Shown: positions 1-8,981 of the stretch, piece by piece
Layout of the letters: each line of letters starts with the position of its first letter
How positions within the stretch are numbered: position 1 is the first letter of the stretch
From: Mariniflexile litorale
GTDB lineage: Bacteria > Bacteroidota > Bacteroidia > Flavobacteriales > Flavobacteriaceae
DNA length: 64,000 nucleotides
NCBI RefSeq assembly: GCF_031128465.2
Contig: NZ_CP155618.1
Span: 2,656,501-2,720,500 of the forward strand
Reading direction: 5' to 3'
The notes under the pieces: model-generated
What the model was told of the DNA's origin: nothing
Seen by the model: the letters and a program-made list of their open reading frames with translations, nothing else
The model's database searches: none
Program-made: the position numbers and the translations under genes

Positions 1-137
1 TTCTTTATTTCTGATAACTATAAAGAAATCTTCTTAATTAATCTTTAATTGGTCTAAAAAGTACAATAAAACGTATCTATTATTAGTTAAGCTAAAATAT
101 CACTTAAATTGCAAAAGAAAAAACAGTTCTGTTTTTA

Positions 138-145
138 TATATTTG
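138..145 (+). promoter_or_regulatory. Candidate -7 box of the PASTA/rluD unit
   Basis: TATATTTG matches the Bacteroidota -7 consensus TAnnTTTG exactly. Transcription would start near 150, so the TTG at 151 is an unlikely start codon and the ATG at 166 is favoured. Confidence 0.5.
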
Positions 146-165
146 CCTAATTGAAAATTTTATAC

Positions 166-795
166 ATGAGCGTTATTAAATTTCTAACCAGTAAAGTGTT
201 TTTTAAACAATTATTATTAGCAATCGGGGCCGTAGTGGTTCTAAGCTTTATTGTCTTGAGGTGGTTAAGCTATACAACAAACCATGGCGAATTTGAAACG
301 GTGCCCAATTTAACAGGGAAATCTTTAAGCGTTGCGTCCATAGAATTGAACGAAAATAAATTAGAAATGCAAGTTCAAGATTCGGCCAATTACAATCCCG
401 ATTACCCGAAGTTTTCGGTTATAGACCAATCACCAGCTGCTGGTGCCAAAGTAAAAGAAGACCGTAAAATATATATTACTGTAAACCCTTCTGGATACCG
501 AAAAATCACTGTTCCAGATTTAAAAGAACGTACTTTTAGACAAGCAAAACCAACCTTAGAAGCAGTCGGTTTTAAAGTAGGTAAGCTTACCTATGTTAAT
601 AATATTGCGAAAGATTTGGTTTTAGAAATGACCTATAAAGGTAAAAATATAAAAACAGGTGATAAGTTACCAAAAACAACTGCTATAGATTTAGTACTTG
701 GAAATGGAAACAGACCTTCTTCGGGAGTGTCTGATAATGTGGGGGTGACTTCGAATGAATCTGATGATAGTAATTTATCTGAAGATTTAAACTAA
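166..795 (+). CDS. PASTA domain-containing membrane protein
   Basis: About 209 residues from the ATG at 166. An in-frame TTG at 151 would add five residues but lies almost on the predicted transcription start. One membrane segment follows a short cytoplasmic end (LLLAIGAVVVLSFIVL), so the rest should be periplasmic. Two or three PASTA-like repeats follow: VPNLTGKSLSVASIELNE, then VPDLKERTFRQAKPTLEA. PASTA domains bind muropeptides in penicillin-binding proteins and Ser/Thr kinases, but no kinase or transpeptidase domain is present here. The C-terminus is Ser/Asp-rich and probably disordered. It is followed after 47 bp by the RluD gene and may share its transcript. The family call is firm; the role in cell-wall sensing is inference. 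Confidence 0.85.
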   Translation: MSVIKFLTSKVFFKQLLLAIGAVVVLSFIVLRWLSYTTNHGEFETVPNLTGKSLSVASIELNENKLEMQVQDSANYNPDYPKFSVIDQSPAAGAKVKEDRKIYITVNPSGYRKITVPDLKERTFRQAKPTLEAVGFKVGKLTYVNNIAKDLVLEMTYKGKNIKTGDKLPKTTAIDLVLGNGNRPSSGVSDNVGVTSNESDDSNLSEDLN

Positions 796-842
796 ATACT
801 TAAAAGAAAAATTGCTGTGGTGTATCGCAGTTAACATATAAC

Positions 843-1886
843 ATGGAAAATACTACCCCAGAGTTTTTTGAAGATGAAAGTGACCTTTATGAACATCATG
901 CTTTTGATGTAGATAAAGGACAGAGTCCACTTCGAATTGATAAATATTTAATGAATTTTGTTGAAAATGCGACACGTAACAAAATTCAATCTGCTGCTAA
1001 AAATGGGAGTATTTTTGTAAACGGAGTCCCTGTAAAATCAAACTATAAAGTAAAACCCTTTGATAAAATTAGGGTGCTATTTACACATCCGCCACACGAA
1101 AATTTGTTGGTAGGAGAAAATATACCGCTTGATATTGTTTATGAAGACGACACATTATTGGTTGTAAACAAACCAGCGGGGATGGTCGTGCATCCTGGAC
1201 ATGGAAATTACTCTGGTACGCTTATAAATGCATTGATTTATAGGTTTGATAACTTGCCAAATAATTCTAGTGAACGCCCTGGTTTAGTGCATAGAATAGA
1301 TAAGGATACTAGCGGGCTTTTAGTTATTGCAAAAACGGAACAAGCTATGGCACATTTGTCTTTACAATTTGCCGAAAAAACCAGTGAACGTGAATATGTA
1401 GCCATTGTTTGGGGAAATATAGAAGAAGAAGAGGGGACTGTTGAAGGTAGTATTGGGCGTCATCCTAAAAACCGATTACAAAACACAGTGTTTCTTGGAG
1501 ATGAAGCAGATAAAGGAAAACCCGCAGTAACACACTATAAAGTTTTAGAGCGTTTGGGCTATGTCACTTTGGTATCTTGTAAGCTCGAAACAGGTCGTAC
1601 ACATCAAATTCGTGTTCATATGAAACATATTGGACATACCTTGTTTAATGATGAACGCTATGGTGGGGAAAAAGTATTAAAAGGAACAACGTTTACTAAG
1701 TACAAACAGTTTGTTGATAATTGTTTTAAAGTATTACCCAGACAAGCATTACATGCAAAAACATTGGGGTTTGTACATCCAAAGACTGATAAGTTTATGA
1801 GTTTTGATACGCCAATTCCAAATGATATGGAACAATGTATTGAAAAATGGCGTGCCTATTCCAAACATCAAGGCGCAGAAGAATAA
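843..1886 (+). CDS. rluD: RluA/RluD-family 23S rRNA pseudouridine synthase
   Basis: A 347-residue protein with an N-terminal S4 RNA-binding domain (about residues 28-90, RIDKYL...NGSIFVNG...KPFDKI) and a catalytic pseudouridine synthase domain from about 100. The catalytic motif HRIDKDTSGLL is present, with the active Asp at residue 153. The family-typical VNKPAGMVVHPG and GRTHQIRVHMKHIGH stretches are also present. It converts uridines in the helix 69 region of 23S rRNA to pseudouridine in the RluD case. Which exact uridine is modified cannot be read from sequence, and RluC or RluA paralogues look similar. An acidic extension of about 25 residues precedes the S4 domain. Confidence 0.92.
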   Translation: MENTTPEFFEDESDLYEHHAFDVDKGQSPLRIDKYLMNFVENATRNKIQSAAKNGSIFVNGVPVKSNYKVKPFDKIRVLFTHPPHENLLVGENIPLDIVYEDDTLLVVNKPAGMVVHPGHGNYSGTLINALIYRFDNLPNNSSERPGLVHRIDKDTSGLLVIAKTEQAMAHLSLQFAEKTSEREYVAIVWGNIEEEEGTVEGSIGRHPKNRLQNTVFLGDEADKGKPAVTHYKVLERLGYVTLVSCKLETGRTHQIRVHMKHIGHTLFNDERYGGEKVLKGTTFTKYKQFVDNCFKVLPRQALHAKTLGFVHPKTDKFMSFDTPIPNDMEQCIEKWRAYSKHQGAEE

Positions 1887-1950
1887 AAATTTTCTTCTTA
1901 TAGTCGTAATTAGTTTATTCTATAGTTTTTAGAAAGTAATAAATTATAAA

Positions 1951-2087
1951 TATGAGGCTGTCTGTAAAGTGTATTTTATTTACTTTGTCAGGCTGAGCTT
2001 GTCGAAACGGATATTGATTATCAATAAGTTTGAATATTTCGACAGGCTCAATATGACTCAGAATAACACTTTTCAGACAGCCTCATA
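1951..2087. repeat. Large palindromic intergenic repeat (137 bp)
   Basis: The outer arms TATGAGGCTGTCTG (1951-1964) and CAGACAGCCTCATA (2074-2087) are exact reverse complements. A second nested pair at 1987-2007 and 2037-2057 is nearly complementary (GGCTGAGCTTGTCGAAA against TTTCGACAGGCTCA). The whole can fold into one long, interrupted hairpin between the convergent rluD and sodC genes. It has no coding capacity. It resembles the dispersed palindromic repeats of flavobacterial genomes and could also stop transcription from both sides. Confidence 0.75.
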
Positions 2088-2108
2088 AGTTTGTTTTGTG
2101 TGTTTATT

Positions 2109-2678
2109 TTATTCAATAATCCCACCGCAGCTCACACGTCCACCAGCATCACCTGTTGGTTGGGTCGTGAAATCGTCTACACCAGCATGTACAATAATTC
2201 CTCTTCCAATAATGTCTTTTGTATCATCACCACATTCAATACACCATTCATCTGTTGAAATAGAAATACTAGCATTACCATTTTCATCTGCAGTAAGATT
2301 TCCAATATCTCCTTTATGATACCCTGCTTCAGAACCCCATTTTCCATGTGGTTGATTTGTTGGATTCCAGTGTCCGCCAGCAGATTTTCCATCAGGAGAA
2401 GAACAATCAGATGATTCGTGTATGTGAATAGCATGTTCACCTGGTTCTAATCCGCTTATAGTTGCGGTCATACTTACTTTGCCATCTTCTTCAATAAAAA
2501 TGACATTACCGCTCACATTGCTATCACTTTTAGGTACTAGTTCAACAGTTAGTTCTTTTTTAGTTACCATGTCATTTTCAACTAGGTCGTTATCTGTGGT
2601 TTCAGTGTCTTTTTTAACATTTTTACAAGAGGTTAAACTCATTATAAAAACCATTACGAGAAAACTTATTTTTTTCAT
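2109..2678 (-). CDS. sodC: Lipoprotein Cu/Zn superoxide dismutase
   Basis: A 189-residue protein that dismutates superoxide outside the cytoplasm. A signal peptide ends in a lipobox (LTSC, Cys18), so it is probably anchored to the outer or inner membrane. Metal ligands are in place: His85 and His87 in HIHE, bridging His103 in GGHWNP, His111, His121, Asp124, and His164 in IIVHAG. Cys92 and Cys184 fit the conserved disulfide. The GDAGGRVSCGGI C-terminal signature is intact. It stands alone, convergent with rluD and divergent from hemN. Confidence 0.95.
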   Translation of the reverse strand: MKKISFLVMVFIMSLTSCKNVKKDTETTDNDLVENDMVTKKELTVELVPKSDSNVSGNVIFIEEDGKVSMTATISGLEPGEHAIHIHESSDCSSPDGKSAGGHWNPTNQPHGKWGSEAGYHKGDIGNLTADENGNASISISTDEWCIECGDDTKDIIGRGIIVHAGVDDFTTQPTGDAGGRVSCGGIIE

Positions 2679-2739
2679 TTTATTGTATTTTTTTATTTAT
2701 CGAAAGTTAATGCTTTAATGAAACAATTACAAATTTGAG

Positions 2740-2784
2740 TATGACTTATATCATATAATTTTGAACTCATTTAAATTAATTTTG
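2740..2784 (+). promoter_or_regulatory. Crp/Fnr-type operator and -7 box of hemN
   Basis: The palindrome TATGA-N6-TCATA occupies 2740-2755 (core ATGA-N6-TCAT, centre 2747.5). A perfect -7 box, TAATTTTG, lies at 2777-2784, so the operator centre is 36.5 bp from the box's final G. That places it at about -41 from the transcription start, the classic activator position for Crp/Fnr proteins. Three other promoters in the window have the same spacing. A second TAATTTTG at 2756-2763 abuts the operator and is less likely to be used. Confidence 0.72.
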
Positions 2785-2792
2785 GATCATAA

Positions 2793-4166
2793 ATGTTAGG
2801 TATGTTACATTCATTAGTTAATAAATATAATATTGCGGGTCCGCGTTATACAAGTTATCCAACGGTTCCATATTGGGATGAAGCGACGTTTTCATTAAAA
2901 AAATGGAAATCTTCGTTAATACAATCCTATAAAGAAAGTAATTCGAAAGAAGGCATGAGTCTCTATATTCATTTGCCTTTTTGTGAAAGCTTATGTACAT
3001 TTTGTGGCTGTAATAAACGTATAACGAAGCAGCATGCTGTAGAGTCTCCTTATATAAATGCTGTTTTAAAAGAATGGAATTTGTATTTAGAACTATTGGA
3101 AGAAAAACCTATTATTAAAGAATTGCATCTAGGAGGGGGAACACCCACATTTTTTAGTCCAGAGAATTTAAAGCGATTGATTAATGGTATTTTCATGCAC
3201 GCCACCCGTGCAGAAAACTATGAGTTCAGTTTTGAGGGGCATCCTAATAATACAACACGTGAACATTTACAGGCTCTTTATGATGTAGGGTTTAGACGCG
3301 TGAGTTACGGTGTGCAAGACTATAACGAAACCGTTCAAAAAGCTATTCATAGAATACAGCCTTTTGAAAATGTAAAAAAAGCGACAAATTTAGCCAGAGA
3401 AATAGGGTATACATCTGTTGGTCACGATATCATTTTTGGTTTACCATTTCAAACTAGAGAACATATAAAAGAAACCATTTTAAAAACTAAGGCATTATTG
3501 CCAGATAGATTGGCCTTTTACAGTTATGCCCACGTACCATGGATTAAAGGAAATGGACAACGTGGCTTTAATGATTCCGATTTGCCATCGGCAGCATCAA
3601 AAAGACAACAATACGAATTGGGTAAACAATTACTTGCGGAGGTTGGTTACCATGAAATAGGTATGGATCATTTTGCTCTTACAAACGATTCACTTTATCA
3701 ATCGATGAATAATGGCAATTTACATCGAAATTTTATGGGTTACACCGCATCAAAAACTCAAACTATGATTGGCTTAGGTGTATCGGCTATTAGCGATAGT
3801 TGGTACGGGTTTGCTCAAAATGTAAAGGGTATTGAAAGTTATTATAATTTGTTAAAAGATAATATATTACCAATTTATCGCGGGCATATTTTAAATGAAG
3901 AAGATTTGGTTATAAGAAAGCATATTCTTAATTTAATGTGTCGTTTCAAAACAAGTTGGACTAAAGATAAATTATGTTTTGAAGCGTTGCCCGATGTTTT
4001 GATTAGATTGCAAGAAATGAAAAAAGACGGATTACTAAATACACACTCAAATACTATTGAAGTAACAGAAAAAGGACGCCCATTTGTTAGAAATATTTGC
4101 ATGGCGTTTGATGTTTTGTTACAGCGAAAACAACCTAATACACCATTGTTTTCGATGACTATTTAA
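2793..4166 (+). CDS. hemN: Oxygen-independent coproporphyrinogen III dehydrogenase (radical SAM)
   Basis: A 457-residue radical-SAM enzyme that makes protoporphyrinogen IX from coproporphyrinogen III without oxygen. The CxxxCxxC cluster motif is at residues 64-71 (CESLCTFC), followed by a further Cys as is usual for HemN. The N-terminal NIAGPRYTSYPTVPYW and the LGGGTPTFF motif are family hallmarks. The start could be the ATG at 2793 or the one at 2802; the first lies almost at the predicted transcription start, so 2802 may be the real one. The universal stress gene follows after 11 bp. The upstream Fnr-type site fits a gene needed when oxygen is low. Confidence 0.94.
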   Translation: MLGMLHSLVNKYNIAGPRYTSYPTVPYWDEATFSLKKWKSSLIQSYKESNSKEGMSLYIHLPFCESLCTFCGCNKRITKQHAVESPYINAVLKEWNLYLELLEEKPIIKELHLGGGTPTFFSPENLKRLINGIFMHATRAENYEFSFEGHPNNTTREHLQALYDVGFRRVSYGVQDYNETVQKAIHRIQPFENVKKATNLAREIGYTSVGHDIIFGLPFQTREHIKETILKTKALLPDRLAFYSYAHVPWIKGNGQRGFNDSDLPSAASKRQQYELGKQLLAEVGYHEIGMDHFALTNDSLYQSMNNGNLHRNFMGYTASKTQTMIGLGVSAISDSWYGFAQNVKGIESYYNLLKDNILPIYRGHILNEEDLVIRKHILNLMCRFKTSWTKDKLCFEALPDVLIRLQEMKKDGLLNTHSNTIEVTEKGRPFVRNICMAFDVLLQRKQPNTPLFSMTI

Positions 4167-4177
4167 ACCTAAAAATT

Positions 4178-5011
4178 ATGAAAAAAATTATTGTACCGAT
4201 TGATTTTTCTGAACATTCAGAATATGCTTTAAAAACGGCTGTAAAATTAGCTAAAAAACACGATGCAGAAATACTGGCCTTACACATGCTAGAAATGTCT
4301 GATATTATGTTAACTGCTTCAGATGGACTTCAAACTCAAAAAGCCATGTTCTTTCTCCAATTGGCCGAGAAAAAGTTTAAAGATTTTTTGAAAAAGGACT
4401 ATTTACAAGATGTGAAAGTAACACCAATCATCAAGCATTTTAAAGTGTTTAGTGAGGTTAATGATGTGGCTTTGAAAAATGAAGCAGATCTTATTATTAT
4501 GGGATCTCATGGCGCAAGTGGTGTTAAAGAGTTTTTTGTTGGTTCTAATACAGAACGTGTTGTGCGTAATTCAGACATTCCTGTTTTGGTAGTGAAAAAT
4601 AATGTGTCTAACATTAATTTTGAAGCAGTGGTGTTTGCCTGTGATTTTTCAGAAGAATCCATTAAGCCTTATTTAAATGCTGTTAAACTGTTTGATAAAT
4701 TAGGCTCTAAAGTTTATTTTGTAAATGTTAATTTACCAAATGAGAGATTCAAAAGCTCTTTGGAAATTGAAAAGCAAGTAGTTAATTTTTTCACCAAAGC
4801 CGAAAGTAATTTGGATAGAATGAACGATGTCCATTACATATCAGATTATACAGTAGAGGAGGGAATTTTAAATTTTGCTAATAAGTTAGGTGCCGATATG
4901 ATTGCCATCCCAACACATGGACGTAAAGGTTTATCTCATTTCTTTGAAGGAAGTGTTGGTGAAGATGTTGCAAATCATGCTACATTACCTGTTATAACTT
5001 TTAAAATTTAG
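4178..5011 (+). CDS. Tandem-domain universal stress protein (UspA family)
   Basis: A 277-residue protein with two Usp folds, about residues 1-145 and 146-277. The first starts MKKIIVPIDFSEHSEYALKTA and carries the nucleotide-binding stretch MGSHGASGVKEFFVGSNTERV. The second ends with a similar THGRKGLSHFFEGSVGEDV. Such proteins bind ATP or related nucleotides and support survival under low oxygen or stress. It follows hemN by 11 bp with no promoter between, so it should share the Fnr-type promoter. Confidence 0.9.
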   Translation: MKKIIVPIDFSEHSEYALKTAVKLAKKHDAEILALHMLEMSDIMLTASDGLQTQKAMFFLQLAEKKFKDFLKKDYLQDVKVTPIIKHFKVFSEVNDVALKNEADLIIMGSHGASGVKEFFVGSNTERVVRNSDIPVLVVKNNVSNINFEAVVFACDFSEESIKPYLNAVKLFDKLGSKVYFVNVNLPNERFKSSLEIEKQVVNFFTKAESNLDRMNDVHYISDYTVEEGILNFANKLGADMIAIPTHGRKGLSHFFEGSVGEDVANHATLPVITFKI

Positions 5012-5041
5012 TAAATTAATTAACAGAGGTGATTAATATTT

Positions 5042-5080
5042 AAAAAAGGAATAGTTAATAATTTAGCTGTTCCTTTTTTT
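5042..5080. terminator. Bidirectional rho-independent terminator
   Basis: The arm AAAAAAGGAATAG (5042-5054) pairs with CTGTTCCTTTTTTT (5067-5080). A T-run follows the stem on both strands, so it can stop both the hemN-usp transcript and the opposing oxidase operon. Confidence 0.75.
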
Positions 5081-5085
5081 ATGGA

Positions 5086-5787
5086 TTAACGACAATTTAT
5101 ATCACCAGAAATCACATCAAAAACGGGTGCAGGAGAGAGGTAAGGAATTCCCAGTCCTAAACCACGAAGTATGAAGAGTAAACCCATAAAAATGATGAAA
5201 ACAGGAATCACTTTTTGTATTTTTTGCCTAGCCGAACCTTTCAAGAGTTGGCTAAAATATATAGCAGTGGTCATTAAAGGAATCGTTCCCAGGCCAAAAA
5301 CAGCCATATACATGCTGCCGCTCAAGGTGTTTCCACTAGCAATAGCGGCAAAAAGAGCCATATAAACTAAACCACAGGGTAAAAAACCATTTAAAAATCC
5401 AATGGTTAAAAAAGTGTCGGTAGTTTTCTTTTTCAAAGCATTACCTAGAGCAGCTTTTATCTTCGAAATAATTTTGTAAATAGGTTTGGAAGCATTGTAT
5501 CTATTAAATGTTTTCTGCGGAATCAATACCACCAAAATCATTAAAACTCCAATAACTATTGAGAGTTGCTGTTGGTATCCAAAAATAAAAAGGGTTTTGC
5601 CAATAAGTCCGAAAATCAAACCAATAATACTATAAGCCAGCAACCTGCCCACGTGGTAAATGGCAATTTGAGTTACTTTTTTCACACTATTCGTTCGGTC
5701 AACAGGAAGCATGAATGCTATAGGGCCACACATGCCCACACAGTGAAAACTGCCTAATAAACCCAATATAAATGCTGAAATAAGCAT
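5086..5787 (-). CDS. SafE/DsbD_2-type membrane protein of the cbb3 operon
   Basis: A 233-residue integral membrane protein with about six hydrophobic segments. It starts with the SFHCVGMCGPIAF motif and has a matching NGFLPCGLVYMAL motif. These paired Cys/Pro motifs are typical of the UreH/TauE-SafE-like, DsbD_2 family. Members found in cbb3 operons are thought to help copper delivery or cytochrome c maturation; neither is proven for this one. It is the last gene of the oxidase operon, one base after ccoH, so translation is probably coupled. Confidence 0.8.
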   Translation of the reverse strand: MLISAFILGLLGSFHCVGMCGPIAFMLPVDRTNSVKKVTQIAIYHVGRLLAYSIIGLIFGLIGKTLFIFGYQQQLSIVIGVLMILVVLIPQKTFNRYNASKPIYKIISKIKAALGNALKKKTTDTFLTIGFLNGFLPCGLVYMALFAAIASGNTLSGSMYMAVFGLGTIPLMTTAIYFSQLLKGSARQKIQKVIPVFIIFMGLLFILRGLGLGIPYLSPAPVFDVISGDINCR

Positions 5788-5788
5788 G

Positions 5789-6235
5789 TTAATAATTTAT
5801 AGATTCTTTAAATAAATAAGAATTTCCGTTATATTGCCAGTCTATTTTAATGTTCCAACGACCATCTACCAAACGTTTGTCAGGTATGAGCAAATAAGAT
5901 TCAGACAATGAAACCGTAGTTTCAAAGTCCAATTGTTTGTTAGATGGTCTATATAGGAACACGTTTCCTGTAATTTTTTTTATGTCCATAGCCTTAGGGA
6001 ATTTAATCATTAATCCTTCTGCTGTTTTTTCATAACGAATATTCTCTTCCAATTTGCTGGCATTATTCAATTTGTCAATAGCATGCTGATAATCCAATTC
6101 CTCGGCATAATAATCTTCAGTAACCAGTTCGTGTTCAAACCTGTCATCCACATTCATGGTAATAACAAAGTACATGATAAACGAAATAAATCCAATAAAC
6201 GCCAATACAATTCCGGTACCCCAATTAAACTTCAT
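5789..6235 (-). CDS. ccoH: FixH/CcoH cbb3 oxidase assembly protein
   Basis: A 148-residue membrane-anchored protein. One hydrophobic segment (GIVLAFIGFISFIMYFVIT) is followed by an exported domain. The VTEDYYAEELDYQHAIDKL stretch is the recognisable FixH feature. In other bacteria CcoH is needed to assemble or stabilise the cbb3 oxidase. It lies between ccoG and the SafE-like gene, separated from ccoG by 186 bp that contain a REP-like repeat. Confidence 0.88.
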   Translation of the reverse strand: MKFNWGTGIVLAFIGFISFIMYFVITMNVDDRFEHELVTEDYYAEELDYQHAIDKLNNASKLEENIRYEKTAEGLMIKFPKAMDIKKITGNVFLYRPSNKQLDFETTVSLSESYLLIPDKRLVDGRWNIKIDWQYNGNSYLFKESINY

Positions 6236-6291
6236 AATATCTATTTTTTGTTATCCTAAATGTATTTCAGGATTTTGTTTTTCATTTTTAT

Positions 6292-6382
6292 GGCATTCCC
6301 CTTCGTGCCTCGGGTCGGGCTTTCCGCTATATCTTTTTTGCTTTTAATGGCAAAAAAGGATGCCGCTTCAATCCCTAATGCA
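6292..6382. repeat. REP-like dispersed repeat, copy A
   Basis: A 91-bp element between ccoG and ccoH. It has the family core GGGTCGGGCTTTCCGC, an internal inverted pair (ATCTTTTTTG with CAAAAAAGGAT) and a CTTCAATCCCTAATGC end. Its termini are GCATT and AATGC, where copies B-D have GCGTT and AACGC. Both ends changed together, so their pairing is kept. Confidence 0.8.
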
Positions 6383-6421
6383 CCCATCCGCGAAGATCAC
6401 TTCCAAATTGGTGTTCTAACT

Positions 6422-7846
6422 TTACTTATAACTCCTAGGACCTAAAAAATTAGCCGTAGTAGTTTCAATCAATTTATCACCAGCATATACACCAATCCGT
6501 ATCTTATTTCTATCACCCGATAAAGCTGAATTATTAATCTCAACAAACAAAGTGCCTTTTGCTATTCCTTGACTTGGCACCACAAACCTATCGTGAGTTG
6601 CCACCAATTTCAAGGTTCCTTTTTGCGACATCAATTTAAAATGCACATCATTAATGTCTTTGCTTGTTTTGTTTACAAGCTTATATGTAAATACATTGCT
6701 TATTATGTTATTTTCTTTATGTTCATATAGCTGTCCAGGCAACCTTAAAATATTAGCTTCTACATCATTTCTTAAAAATAACATTCCTGTTAGTAATCCC
6801 GTTAAAATAACTAAAACCGCTATGTAACCTTTCATTCTGGCAGTCACTCTAAAAGGTGTCTTCTTTTCTATGTTTTCTTCGCTAGCGTAACGTATCAAGC
6901 CTTTTGGTAAATCAATACTTTCCATAATATGGTCGCATTCATCAATACAAGCCGTACAATTTACGCACTCCAATTGTGTGCCATTTCTAATATCAATCCC
7001 TGTTGGGCAAACGTTCACGCATTGGAAACAATCAATACAATCGCCATGTCCGAGTTCTTGACGGTCTTCGTTTTTTCTAAATTTCTTTCTGCCATTTTCA
7101 GCCTCACCACGTTTATGGTCGTAAGCTACTACTACCGATTTGGTGTCTAGTAACACTCCCTGCAATCTGCCATAAGGGCAAGCAATAATGCATACTTGCT
7201 CTCTAAACCATGCAAAAACGAAATAGAACACAGCAGTAAAAATTAATAAAGAAATTAAGGTGCTTAAGTGATTAAAAGGGCCACCTGTAATATAATTGAT
7301 AAGTTCCTCGCTACCTATTAAATAGGCTAAAAACACATTGGCAATTACAAAAGAAATAAATAAGAAGATGATCAATTTTAAACCTTTTTTTCTTATTTTT
7401 TCAGCATTCCAAGGTTGTTTGGAAAGTCGAATTTGTTTTCCTCTATCGCCTTCAATCCAATACTCAATGCGACGAAATACCATTTCCATAAAAATGGTTT
7501 GCGGACAAATCCATCCACAAAAAATTCTACCAAAGGCTACAGTAAAGAGCGCAATGAAAATAACGCCAATAATCATCGAAATAACAAACAGATGAAAATC
7601 TTGTGGCCAAAACGGGAATCCGAAAATATTAAAGCGGCGTTCCAATACATTAAACATTAAAAACTGATTGCCGTTTATTTTTATAAATGGTGCTAGCACT
7701 AAAAAGGCTATCAAAAAATAACTGACTAGTTTTCTATATTTATAAAATTTTCCACTAGGTTTTTTTGGAAATACCCAAGCCCGTTTACCATCTTCGGTAA
7801 TCGTACCAATGGAATCTCTGAATATGTCGTTATCTTGGGTTTCCAA
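6422..7846 (-). CDS. ccoG: Cytochrome cbb3 oxidase accessory protein CcoG (polyferredoxin)
   Basis: A 474-residue membrane protein with about five transmembrane segments and a bacterial-ferredoxin-like domain. The FCGWICPQTIFMEMVFRRIEYW motif sits near residue 110. Two 4Fe-4S binding sets are visible: CIDCFQCVNVCP and CVNCTACIDECDHIM. CcoG (also FixG or RdxA) takes part in copper reduction and cbb3 maturation. The C-terminal 130 residues form the exported Ig-like domain usual in the family. It is the fifth gene of the oxidase operon, 35 bp after ccoP. Confidence 0.93.
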   Translation of the reverse strand: METQDNDIFRDSIGTITEDGKRAWVFPKKPSGKFYKYRKLVSYFLIAFLVLAPFIKINGNQFLMFNVLERRFNIFGFPFWPQDFHLFVISMIIGVIFIALFTVAFGRIFCGWICPQTIFMEMVFRRIEYWIEGDRGKQIRLSKQPWNAEKIRKKGLKLIIFLFISFVIANVFLAYLIGSEELINYITGGPFNHLSTLISLLIFTAVFYFVFAWFREQVCIIACPYGRLQGVLLDTKSVVVAYDHKRGEAENGRKKFRKNEDRQELGHGDCIDCFQCVNVCPTGIDIRNGTQLECVNCTACIDECDHIMESIDLPKGLIRYASEENIEKKTPFRVTARMKGYIAVLVILTGLLTGMLFLRNDVEANILRLPGQLYEHKENNIISNVFTYKLVNKTSKDINDVHFKLMSQKGTLKLVATHDRFVVPSQGIAKGTLFVEINNSALSGDRNKIRIGVYAGDKLIETTTANFLGPRSYK

Positions 7847-7881
7847 AGTTTGTGTTTTGTTTTAAGTTTGCAATAAATATT

Positions 7882-8781
7882 CTACTCTGCAATGGGTGCT
7901 TCACTACCTTCGTCAACCCAAACATCACCTTCTGGTGCTTTGGGGTTTGCAGGCGTAGTGCCTTGTAAGCTCAATACGTAGCTCGCCACTTGTGCTATTT
8001 GCAAGGGTTTTAATTGTGTTTTCCAAGCAATCATCCCTTTTCCAGAACGTCCGCCTTCCGATACAGTTTTAAATACATGTTTGATGTCTCCACCTAATAT
8101 CCAATGGGTATCGGTTAAGTTGGGACCAATACCACCGCCGCCATCTGCCATATGGCAAGCCACGCAGGTGCTTTCGAAAATAGTTTTACCTGCATTTAAA
8201 TCTCCAGCATCAGTTAATAAAGTAACCGTATTAATATCTACTAAATCTTTGGCTGTTTTTTTATAAGCTTCAATGGCTATTTTGGCTTCAGCTAATTCTG
8301 TTTCAAATTCATCTATTTGGTTGTCTCCATTAAAAACATGAAATTTTAATAAATACACAAACGCAAAAATAATTGAGATGTAAAAGCCATACAGCCACCA
8401 TGGTGGTAAATTATTGTCTAGCTCTCTAATGCCATCGTAGTTGTGGTCTAAAACAATTTCGCCTTCTTCTTCAATGGGTTTAGAACCTAAAAGTTTAATG
8501 TAAGTTTTTTTTAACCAAGTGAATTTATAGGTCTTCTCTTTTTCTGCTAAAAATCGTGCTTGGGCTGCTGCATCCAATTTTTGAAGCATTACATTTTCTA
8601 AAGCACCAATAACAGCTTCAATAGCTATAATAATTAATAGCACCAATAAAAGAAAAAGCAATACGGCTGGATATTTTATAAATGCAGGTTGGTTGCCAGA
8701 ATCTATGAAAAATTCTGTGGCACCGAGAATGAGAAAGAACGCAATGGGTACTCGTACCCAAGATGGGATTAAATTTCGCAT
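7882..8781 (-). CDS. ccoP: cbb3 oxidase c-type cytochrome subunit CcoP
   Basis: A 299-residue subunit with an N-terminal hydrophobic region (about 35-60), a second membrane segment (130-148, the WLYGFYISIIFAFVYLL region) and a C-terminal cytochrome c domain. It carries a single haem-binding motif, CVACH, at 206-210, with a downstream GKGMIAWK Met as likely axial ligand. Proteobacterial CcoP has two haems; the one-haem form appears normal for flavobacteria. The gene overlaps the end of ccoQ by 13 bp. It carries electrons toward the CcoNO core. Confidence 0.92.
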   Translation of the reverse strand: MRNLIPSWVRVPIAFFLILGATEFFIDSGNQPAFIKYPAVLLFLLLVLLIIIAIEAVIGALENVMLQKLDAAAQARFLAEKEKTYKFTWLKKTYIKLLGSKPIEEEGEIVLDHNYDGIRELDNNLPPWWLYGFYISIIFAFVYLLKFHVFNGDNQIDEFETELAEAKIAIEAYKKTAKDLVDINTVTLLTDAGDLNAGKTIFESTCVACHMADGGGGIGPNLTDTHWILGGDIKHVFKTVSEGGRSGKGMIAWKTQLKPLQIAQVASYVLSLQGTTPANPKAPEGDVWVDEGSEAPIAE

Positions 8782-8963
8782 GATGAATCGTCTTTTTGGT
8801 TGTCAAATGGAATGTTACTAACGGTTTTGATATAGTCTTTTTTAGCGGTAAATACCCATAAAAAGAGCAGTGCAAAAAAAGTAAAGAATATTAATAAGGA
8901 AATGATGGGGTAAATCTCAATTCCTGCAATACTATCCATATGACCTTTTATATATTTTAACAT
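8769..8963 (-). CDS. ccoQ: Small cbb3 oxidase subunit CcoQ/FixQ-like
   Basis: A 64-residue protein with one membrane segment (IYPIISLLIFFTFFALLFLWVF) followed by a charged tail starting TAKKDYIKTV. Size, topology and position between ccoNO and ccoP match CcoQ, which stabilises the complex. The sequence itself is poorly conserved, so the call rests mainly on context. It overlaps ccoP by 13 bp. Confidence 0.82.
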   Translation of the reverse strand: MLKYIKGHMDSIAGIEIYPIISLLIFFTFFALLFLWVFTAKKDYIKTVSNIPFDNQKDDSSCEI

Positions 8964-8981
8964 AATTAAATTTTTTGATAG

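Noticed and set aside
151-165. TTG start extending the PASTA protein
   Set aside because: It lies at the predicted transcription start; ATG 166 gives a normal membrane-protein start.
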